Source of the DNA: an uncultured Treponema sp.
GTDB taxonomy: Bacteria > Spirochaetota > Spirochaetia > Treponematales > Treponemataceae
Reading direction: 5' to 3'
Length of the DNA stretch: 18,963 bases
NCBI GenBank assembly: GCA_937923945.1
Contig: CALDWC010000019.1
Coordinates: forward strand, 1 to 18,963
Shown here: positions 1 through 5,683 of the stretch, piece after piece
Position numbering within the stretch: the first letter of the stretch is position 1
Layout of the letters: each line of letters starts with the position of its first letter
Program-made: the position numbers and the translations under genes
The notes under the pieces: model-generated
The model's database searches: none
What the model was told of the DNA's origin: nothing
The model's input: the letters and a program-made list of their open reading frames with translations, nothing else

Positions 1-97
1 TAGATTTTAAAGGTGGGCACTGATTAATTCTCGATTGAATTAATCAGTGCCTCCTAAAGGCTTGACGCCGTTTAATCAGTGTTTTCCCTAAAAACAC
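1..97 (+). repeat. Partial copy A of the three-hairpin intergenic repeat (H3 plus trailing hairpins)
   Basis: The window opens inside a copy of the repeat that is complete at 2721-2897 and, inverted, at 13651-13806. Its H3 hairpin is at 16-51: a 15-bp perfect stem (16-30 with 37-51) around the loop TCGATT. An outer AGG (11-13) can also pair with CCT (53-55). After it comes a fragment of the H1 centre (56-74, AAAGGCTTGACGCCGTTT) and a small hairpin with arms GTGTTTT at 79-85 and AAAACAC at 91-97. The upstream part, H1 and H2, would lie before the window. The orientation matches the outer-membrane protein gene downstream. Confidence 0.8.
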
Positions 98-151
98 CAT
101 GCATGATATCCCTGATTTATTATATTTTATAGAAAAATCAAAAAAATCATA

Positions 152-179
152 TTGAAATAAAAATATAAATCGGTACAAT
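152..179 (+). promoter_or_regulatory. Putative sigma-70 promoter of the outer-membrane protein gene
   Basis: TTGAAA (152-157) and TACAAT (174-179) are separated by 16 bp, each one or two mismatches from consensus. Transcription would start near 186, giving a leader of roughly 95 nt before the Shine-Dalgarno sequence. Predicted by eye only. Confidence 0.45.
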
Positions 180-252
180 AGTAAACTAACCGGTATGAGG
201 AAAATATTTCCCATATCAAAAAAATTTTTATCTGCATGGGATATGCGTGCAG

Positions 253-271
253 TGCACACAGTGAGTGTGCA
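253..271 (+). promoter_or_regulatory. Leader hairpin abutting the Shine-Dalgarno sequence
   Basis: A perfect 7-bp stem, TGCACAC (253-259) with GTGTGCA (265-271), has a 5-nt loop. It ends on the first A of the AAAGGAG ribosome site (271-277). The annotated GTG at 265 lies inside the 3' arm, which makes it a poor start codon. The hairpin could modulate ribosome access, but no regulator is identifiable. Confidence 0.5.
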
Positions 272-1572
272 AAGGAGTTTATATAAAGAAAATTACAGCG
301 ATTTTCTTTACGGCAGTGTTCTGTTTCACTGCGGGGTTTGCTCAACAGTCAATGACATCCATTAGTACTCAAGAGCAATTTGGAAATGATGTCGATAATT
401 TTATGGATGTCAATTCGTGGCAGCAGGTAAATCCTGAAAAAGCTTTCCTCTATGGGGGATTCGGCGCGTCAGGAAGCGACTCTCTTGAGCTCGGGTTTGC
501 CAAGCAGTTCCCGGCGCTCTATTTCGGCACCTATGTGAGAGGCGGTTTACCGACTTGGACTATCAATAAGTCCACATCGAAGAAAAATACAACTGTTACC
601 AATTCATTGCAATCTCAGTTTTTGTTCGGTTTTGGAAACATGGGAATAAAAACCGGTATATACTTCTACCCATCCAATCTTTCCCATACTAAAGACTCGG
701 ATGCAAAAACAGAAAACTGGAATAATAACTACACCCTTCAGGCAAATCTCGATTTCGGGATCAACCTCGGAGATTCACAAATATATGCTGTAAATGCAGG
801 TCTTTCCGTGTGGAATAAGATTGATATGAAGAAAGTAAAGACGGATGGAAAACTCAGCGCATGGGGTAATAAGAGCGAGCATGCTTTGTTCTTGCGTGGC
901 GGTGTTGAAACCGATTATGCAAATAGCGACGGCATTACCAAAACATGGGGACTTTCCCTAGAGTCAAAAATCGGTATTTTCCCTTCAAAAACAAGCTATG
1001 ATAATACAACAGAAAAATACACGTACCAAAAAGGTCGCAGTGATTTTAATATCTTCATATCGCCGAAATGGGCATTGCAATACGAAACCACTGATAGTAA
1101 ATTCGGTGTTAAGTTTACTACTTCAGCGATTACCGGTATTCAAGCAAAGAAAGATTATGATTATGACAAATTTGATTCCAAAAAATCGTATAACACATCT
1201 CGAAAGACGGATGTAACGTACTCTGTAAGGCCGGAGTTTAATCTCGGACTTTATTTTATACCGACATCAGAGAAAAATGACGGTAAAGTTAAATTAAATG
1301 CCGGGGTCGGCTTAACCTGCCCGTCCATGGAGGTTAAAACTCATAAAACTGAAGACCGAGATGCGAACACCGGTAAAGTTGAAAAGACAACGAAAAACAC
1401 AACGACTACTTTAGACGGGTCGATGGACGGCAATGTTTCTTTCGGGTTGTCATGGTTTATAACCGATGCCGTTACTTTTGATGCAAGTTGCGACATCTTT
1501 AATAAGTTCACTACTTCCATTGCCACAATTCGTGATGCCGCGATTGCATTTTCAGTTTCCGCAAAGTTCTAA
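265..1572 (+). CDS. Probable outer-membrane beta-barrel protein (porin-like)
   Basis: A secreted, probably outer-membrane protein of unknown substrate. From the GTG start it has 435 residues. Residues 8-26 form a classic signal peptide: KK, then a hydrophobic stretch, then GFA with cleavage before QQ. The mature part alternates polar and aromatic residues as barrel strands do, with Lys/Asp/Thr-rich loops such as around residues 365-385. It ends in FSVSAKF, and a terminal Phe is the usual barrel-assembly signal. The start is odd. The only good ribosome site (AAAGGAG, 271-277) lies inside this frame and points, at a 5-nt gap, to ATA at 283-285. From there the product would begin with (M)KKITAIFF, a typical signal-peptide start. 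GTG at 265 has no ribosome site. A strong terminator follows, so the gene looks monocistronic. No family name is claimed. Confidence 0.8.
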   Translation: MCKGVYIKKITAIFFTAVFCFTAGFAQQSMTSISTQEQFGNDVDNFMDVNSWQQVNPEKAFLYGGFGASGSDSLELGFAKQFPALYFGTYVRGGLPTWTINKSTSKKNTTVTNSLQSQFLFGFGNMGIKTGIYFYPSNLSHTKDSDAKTENWNNNYTLQANLDFGINLGDSQIYAVNAGLSVWNKIDMKKVKTDGKLSAWGNKSEHALFLRGGVETDYANSDGITKTWGLSLESKIGIFPSKTSYDNTTEKYTYQKGRSDFNIFISPKWALQYETTDSKFGVKFTTSAITGIQAKKDYDYDKFDSKKSYNTSRKTDVTYSVRPEFNLGLYFIPTSEKNDGKVKLNAGVGLTCPSMEVKTHKTEDRDANTGKVEKTTKNTTTTLDGSMDGNVSFGLSWFITDAVTFDASCDIFNKFTTSIATIRDAAIAFSVSAKF

Positions 1573-1591
1573 GCTGAAAAACTTTTCGTGA

Positions 1592-1637
1592 TAACTAAAA
1601 AGCCCGTTTACGTTTATGTATGCGGGCTTTTTAGTTA
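1592..1637. terminator. Strong Rho-independent terminator, bidirectional shape
   Basis: A perfect 15-bp stem, TAACTAAAAAGCCCG (1592-1606) with CGGGCTTTTTAGTTA (1623-1637), encloses a 16-nt loop. It starts 20 bp after the outer-membrane protein stop. GC pairs lie near the loop with an A-run on the left and a T-run on the right, so it can stop transcripts from either side. Confidence 0.9.
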
Positions 1638-1709
1638 GTTGTTTTTACAATGCAGTGCCGATTACCCGTCTCTTTTTCATTTTTTCGTTGGGTGTTTACA
1701 CGTTCTCCT

Positions 1710-1734
1710 ATTGAATTAATCTCCGCCTCCTTAA
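1710..1734 (+). repeat. Decayed fragment D of the intergenic repeat (right half of H3)
   Basis: ATTGAATTAATC, then TCC, then GCCTCCTTAA matches the right end of H3 as seen in copy C, with only the three middle bases (AGT there) changed. No left arm survives. It lies just upstream of the hflK promoter in the same orientation as the other copies. Confidence 0.6.
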
Positions 1735-1758
1735 CTTTTTTTGTGATTTCGGTATAAT
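1731..1758 (+). promoter_or_regulatory. Putative hflK promoter, apparently giving a leaderless mRNA
   Basis: A perfect TATAAT (1753-1758) has TTAACT (1731-1736) 16 bp upstream. The start codon of hflK is at 1765, 6 bp after the -10 box, so initiation at the usual distance would fall on or next to the A of the ATG. No Shine-Dalgarno sequence lies before that ATG. Confidence 0.5.
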
Positions 1759-1764
1759 GAAAAT

Positions 1765-2706
1765 ATGAAAACTTCAAATATAATAAAGCTTATTATTATT
1801 GCGGTACTTGCCGGTTTACTGGTCTACAAAGGCTTTGTGGTGATTGAGCCGACCGAAGAAGGAATTGTTACGAAGTTCGGAAAATATGTCCGTACGCTGC
1901 CGTCGGGACCGAATTTTCTCATTCCGTTTGTGGAAAAAGTGTATCGGGTTGAAGTAACCACGGTGCAAAAAGAAGAGTTCGGTTTTCGGACGAAGCAAAC
2001 AAGCGAGCGCAGTGAATATGAAAATAATATTGTTCACGAATCCGAAATGCTGACCGGCGATTTGAACATTATCAACGTGGAATGGGTGGTGCAGTACAAA
2101 ATCACCGATGCAAAAGCGTGGCTTTTTAACGTTGCCGCCGACCAGCGGTATAAAACGATTCGCGATGTGTCGAAAGCGGTGATGAACGCTCTGATCGGAG
2201 ACCGTGCGATTTTTTCGATTATGGGTTCCGAACGTAACAACATTGCTCGACTCGCAACGGAAATGATGAATGAACAGTTTCGGGTACTCAACTTGGGAAT
2301 TACCGTGCTTTCCGTGCAGCTGCAAAACGTAGTGCCGCCGCCGCAAGTACAGGAAGCGTTTGAAGACGTGAACATCGCTATACAGGATATGAACCGCCTC
2401 ATCAACGAGGGGCAGAAAGTGTATAACGAAGAGTTGCCGAAAGCCAAAGGCGAAGGCTTGCGACTTTTGCAGGAAGCGGAAGGCTATGCGGCAAACCGCG
2501 TCAATACGGCAAAAGGTGACGTTGCCCGTTTTAATGCGGTATACGCCGAATATGTAAAAAGCCCCCAAATTACCCGCCGCCGTTTGTACCTTGAAACGAT
2601 GGGCGACGTTTTATCGAACGCGGATAATATCACCGTCGTTGATAAATCGCTGGATAATCTCCTACCGATTAAAGAGCTTCATTCAAAAGTGCTCAACGAA
2701 AATTAA
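1765..2706 (+). CDS. hflK: HflK, SPFH-domain membrane protein
   Basis: This is a subunit of the HflK/HflC complex, a membrane-anchored stomatin/prohibitin-like ring that in other bacteria surrounds and modulates the FtsH protease. One membrane helix spans about residues 8-26. It is followed by an SPFH domain beginning VIEPTEEGIVTKFGKY and running to about 200, then an Ala/Glu-rich coiled coil (about 205-260) with ELPKAKGEGLRLLQEAEGYA, which is typical of HflK. At 313 residues it lacks the Gly/Pro-rich N-terminal extension of the enterobacterial protein. The C-terminus keeps the RRRLYLETM segment shared by HflK proteins. No ribosome site precedes the ATG, and the -10 box sits immediately upstream. 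hflC follows after a 267-bp gap filled with a structured repeat, which is unusual because the two genes are normally tightly coupled. ftsH is not in the window. Confidence 0.93.
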   Translation: MKTSNIIKLIIIAVLAGLLVYKGFVVIEPTEEGIVTKFGKYVRTLPSGPNFLIPFVEKVYRVEVTTVQKEEFGFRTKQTSERSEYENNIVHESEMLTGDLNIINVEWVVQYKITDAKAWLFNVAADQRYKTIRDVSKAVMNALIGDRAIFSIMGSERNNIARLATEMMNEQFRVLNLGITVLSVQLQNVVPPPQVQEAFEDVNIAIQDMNRLINEGQKVYNEELPKAKGEGLRLLQEAEGYAANRVNTAKGDVARFNAVYAEYVKSPQITRRRLYLETMGDVLSNADNITVVDKSLDNLLPIKELHSKVLNEN

Positions 2707-2720
2707 TTTTGATTTATGTA

Positions 2721-2897
2721 TAAGGAAACGCTGATTAAAGGCTTGAGAAAACGCTGATTAAAGGCTTGACGCCGTTTAACAGCGTTTCCTTATTGTTTCT
2801 CAATGTTCAGTATAATAAGGTAGATTCTGAACATTTGCGAAACAATAGATTTTGAAGGTGGGCACTGATTAATTCTCGATTGAATTAATCAGTGTCT
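2721..2897 (+). repeat. Full copy B of the three-hairpin repeat, between hflK and hflC
   Basis: H1: TAAGGAAACGCTG (2721-2733) pairs perfectly over 13 bp with 2780-2792. H2: ATTGTTTC (2792-2799) pairs with GAAACAAT (2839-2846), and AATGTTCAG (2802-2810) pairs with CTGAACATT (2827-2835). The H2 loop contains TATAAT (2811-2816). H3: CACTGATTAATTC (2863-2875) pairs with GAATTAATCAGTG (2882-2894) around loop TCGATT. Unlike copy C, the left arm of H1 is duplicated in tandem, with 21 identical bases at 2726-2746 and 2749-2769. The repeat begins 14 bp after the hflK stop and has the same orientation as both genes. Confidence 0.92.
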
Positions 2898-2917
2898 CCT
2901 TGATGCCGTTTACCGGC

Positions 2918-2950
2918 AACTTTTCGAAGAAAAGTTTTTGCGGAAGCAAA
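2918..2950 (+). promoter_or_regulatory. Two small hairpins in the hflC leader
   Basis: AACTTTTC (2918-2925) and GAAAAGTT (2929-2936) form a perfect 8-bp stem with a GAA loop. TTTGC (2937-2941) and GCAAA (2946-2950) follow directly, with a GGAA (GNRA-type) tetraloop. They end about 11 bp before the hflC ribosome site. No known riboswitch is recognised. Confidence 0.5.
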
Positions 2951-2973
2951 GTATCTTCATAAGGGAAAAATAT

Positions 2974-3957
2974 ATGGAAAGAAAATTTAATAAAAAATCT
3001 TTTACCGCGGTTATTGTTTTTATCATACTTATTTTACTGTTTCTTTTTTTTAATCCGTTTTATATAATTCAGGAAAACGAAGCGGTTTTAATTACGCGAC
3101 TCGGAAAAATTCAATCGGTTGAAACCGAGCCCGGGCTGCATTGGCGGGTTCCGACGCTCGACGAAATTCATCGCATCTCTCAACGGGTTTTGCGCATTGA
3201 CGGCGATCCGCAAAAAATCCCGACCAAAGAAAATCAGTTTATTGAAGTAACAACGACCACCCGTTGGCGGATAACCGACGCCGCTAAATTTTATCGCTCG
3301 CTGCGGGGTTACGAAGCGGCTCTGTCGAAAATTGCGGATATTGCCGATGCGTCTTGCCGCGATGTCATTTCCGTCAACAGCTTTGACAGCATCGTGCGTA
3401 GTTCAAACATCATTAATAAAATCAATTCGCAAGAAGAATTAAATCTGGAAACGGATGAAATCGATACCAGCTCGCTTTTTGAAACGCAGCAAAAAACGTA
3501 CGCCCCGATTACAAAAGGGAGAGTCCAAATAGCCGATGAGATAAAAAAACGTGCGAATGCGCAGCTGAACGAATTCGGTATCGAAATTATCGATATGATT
3601 TTCAAAGGTATTAAATATGCAGACGAATTGCAGGATGCGGTTTTCAAACGCATGATTACCGAACGAAACAAAATCGCCAGTACGATTCGTTCAACCGGTG
3701 AAGGTAAAAAAGCGGAAATTTTAGGTAAACTTGAAAACGAAAAGCAAAGTATTCTTTCGGGAAGTTACGCAAAGGCTGAAGCAATCCGCGGTCAAGCCGA
3801 TGCCGAAGCAGCCGCGATTTACGCCCAAGCTTACAACAAAGACCCCGCCTTTTACAGTTTTTGGAAAAGCCTTGAAACGTATAAAAAGACCCTTCCGAAT
3901 ATTGAAAAAATTATGTCAACCGATTCGGAATTCTTTAATTATTTGTATCGTCCGTAA
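2974..3957 (+). CDS. hflC: HflC, SPFH-domain membrane protein
   Basis: Partner of HflK in the membrane SPFH complex that modulates FtsH. From ATG 2974 the product has 327 residues, close to the usual HflC length. One membrane helix spans about residues 10-28. The SPFH domain starts IIQENEAVLITRLGKIQ and contains PGLHWRVP and FIEVTTTTRWRITD, as HflC proteins do. The C-terminal region (about 205-290) has ITERNKIASTIRSTGEG and repeated Ala/Glu coiled coil, ending near FFNYL. ATG 2974 is preferred because AAGGGA lies 7 bp before it. A longer reading from TTG 2938 would begin inside a leader hairpin and has no ribosome site. A Ser/Thr/Glu-rich insertion at about residues 150-180 lies between the SPFH core and the coiled coil. 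Confidence 0.93.
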   Translation: MERKFNKKSFTAVIVFIILILLFLFFNPFYIIQENEAVLITRLGKIQSVETEPGLHWRVPTLDEIHRISQRVLRIDGDPQKIPTKENQFIEVTTTTRWRITDAAKFYRSLRGYEAALSKIADIADASCRDVISVNSFDSIVRSSNIINKINSQEELNLETDEIDTSSLFETQQKTYAPITKGRVQIADEIKKRANAQLNEFGIEIIDMIFKGIKYADELQDAVFKRMITERNKIASTIRSTGEGKKAEILGKLENEKQSILSGSYAKAEAIRGQADAEAAAIYAQAYNKDPAFYSFWKSLETYKKTLPNIEKIMSTDSEFFNYLYRP

Positions 3958-3995
3958 TTGAAAAATTTTTATAAAAGTGCATATTAATGCGCACT

Positions 3996-4036
3996 ATGGA
4001 ACGTCTCCTAAAAACTTGACTTTTGGAGACTTCCAT
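3996..4036. repeat. Hairpin downstream of hflC, possible decayed repeat relative (E)
   Basis: ATGGAA (3996-4001) and GTCTCC (4003-4008) pair with GGAGAC (4025-4030) and TTCCAT (4031-4036), giving 12 bp with one bulged C. There is no T-run, so it is not a classical terminator. Its top strand, CTCCTAAAAACTTGAC, resembles the CTCCTAAAGGCTTGAC junction of copy A (52-65), so it may be a diverged relative of the repeat. Confidence 0.5.
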
Positions 4037-4219
4037 CGTATTAGGTAAAATACTTCCGAATTAGTAAAAAAATGTTTTATAGGCTTTTATAAATTTGTAT
4101 TTTATGATACAATAAATCCGTATCGGTTCCATTTTTTCGAACGGAGTCTAACCTTAAGGAAACGGGTTCAGTTTACGGTGATTTGTGCCGATACCTTTTA
4201 GGAGCGTTAGGAGAATGGA

Positions 4220-5680
4220 ATGATAAAACGTCAACGTTTTTTTTCACAGTTGGTTATTTGTATCGTTTCAGCAGGGATATTTGTATTTTTCATGGCGTTT
4301 ATAAGTCCGCGAATTTTATTTTTGGGAAAATTCGATGCAGCCCAATATATGAGCTTGTCAATCAGCACTTTTGCCGCCTTGCCTGAAATGAACATCTGGA
4401 TCCGCAGTGCTATTGCCGCGGTTGTTTTTGTATTATTGGCAACGTTTACCCGAATCGTTATCCGGTTTGCAGACAGAAAAATAGAGGAGTTTGCGCTCTC
4501 AAAAGAAAAGACCAAACTTTTTGCCGACTTTGTGGACAACTTAAAATTGGCAAACACCGGCGAAGATTTCGTTACCCTGCTCCAAAAAGATTTGGAATAT
4601 GCCGCAAACTGTGAAGTGGTCCTCGTCGAAACCGCTACCGATTTTGTCAGTTATAACTGCGGCTCTCGTTTTACTTCCGATCCGGAAACCTTCGATAAAA
4701 TAAACACCATTTTCAAAAAAAATAAGGCAGAAAATGGAGTTCATTTTTTTGATAACCATTTGTATCTGGTTAATACACAAAAAAACGCAAAAGGCTTTGC
4801 CCTCATTACGGAAAAATTCCGTTTAATTGTGATATGTCGATTTTTAAAAGACGTTGAACCGGGTGTTTTTCCGGCTATGTATCATGAATTTGTGAACTTT
4901 GAAAAACGCTCTGAAACGTTGGCAAAACTTTTGGAGTTGTCCGAATTTGCCCAAGAATGGCAGATGATCGCCGACATTCAGATGTCATTTTTACCGAAAG
5001 AAATTAATGAAGTTAAACATTTGGATATCGCCGCGTATTATCGGCCGCTCCTCAATGTTTCCGGAGATTATTACGATTATATTCCGGTTGACGAAGATAA
5101 AACAATTTTTGTTGTCGGGGACGTGTCCGGCAAAGGCTTACCGGCGGCTTTAATTATGGGTGTCGTTATTAACACGATTCGTATCGCGCCGGACAAAGAA
5201 GACCTCGAAGGGGTGCTTCGTATGGTTGACGTGGCTATTAAGCGCATGAATTTGATCGATAAATACACCGTCTTGTTTTTAAGTTTAATCGACACAAAAA
5301 AGATGACTATCAAATACATCAACGCTTCCATTGAAAATCCGATGATCCTGACGCAAAGTGCCGGTGATTACAAAATAAAAAGCCTCGATTCAACGTGTGG
5401 CGTTATCGGCATTATTGATTTGGACGAAATTGAAGTGGTTGAAAAACCGCTATACCGAGGCGACGTTATTATCATGAGTACTGACGGTGTACCTGAAACA
5501 CCGAACGATCAGGGTGTGGAGTTGGGTGAAACCGATGAATACATTGACGCACTCAAATCCTATGCGGATAAAACCGCCGATCAAATTGTTCATAACATTG
5601 CTAATTTAGCTTTCAGCTATGCAACCGGAAGCAAGGTTCGCGACGATATTACGGTTGTTGCCGTAAAGGTGAAGGGGTAA
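4220..5680 (+). CDS. Membrane-bound SpoIIE/RsbU-type serine phosphatase (PP2C)
   Basis: A predicted Mn-dependent PP2C phosphatase that would dephosphorylate the STAS protein encoded at 7917, switching partner binding by the ATPase at 8259. The N-terminus has two membrane helices (about residues 8-35 and 57-80) with a short periplasmic loop between them. A cytosolic region at about 90-230 resembles a sensor/GAF-like domain but has no motif I can name. The phosphatase domain (about 250-485) is complete: DIQMSFLPKE at its start, metal-binding SGDYYD with Asp283, GDVSGKG at 300-306, STDG with Asp422 and DD475-476. The start is supported by TTAGGAG 6 bp before the ATG. The next gene starts 3 bp after the stop, so the two phosphatases are cotranscribed and probably translationally coupled. 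The natural signal is unknown. Confidence 0.9.
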   Translation: MIKRQRFFSQLVICIVSAGIFVFFMAFISPRILFLGKFDAAQYMSLSISTFAALPEMNIWIRSAIAAVVFVLLATFTRIVIRFADRKIEEFALSKEKTKLFADFVDNLKLANTGEDFVTLLQKDLEYAANCEVVLVETATDFVSYNCGSRFTSDPETFDKINTIFKKNKAENGVHFFDNHLYLVNTQKNAKGFALITEKFRLIVICRFLKDVEPGVFPAMYHEFVNFEKRSETLAKLLELSEFAQEWQMIADIQMSFLPKEINEVKHLDIAAYYRPLLNVSGDYYDYIPVDEDKTIFVVGDVSGKGLPAALIMGVVINTIRIAPDKEDLEGVLRMVDVAIKRMNLIDKYTVLFLSLIDTKKMTIKYINASIENPMILTQSAGDYKIKSLDSTCGVIGIIDLDEIEVVEKPLYRGDVIIMSTDGVPETPNDQGVELGETDEYIDALKSYADKTADQIVHNIANLAFSYATGSKVRDDITVVAVKVKG

Positions 5681-5683
5681 AAA

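Noticed and set aside
1816..2568. A 250-residue open frame on the minus strand
   Set aside because: It is antisense to hflK, rich in His, Phe and Arg as expected from a shadow frame, has no ribosome site and matches no family; hflK is unambiguous.
2721..2897. CRISPR array
   Set aside because: The repeated units are hairpins in distinct order with no regular spacers, and there are no cas genes; a dispersed structured repeat fits better.
3731..3961. A 76-residue frame in the 3' part of hflC
   Set aside because: Shadow of hflC; no separate ribosome site and Lys/Arg-rich composition.
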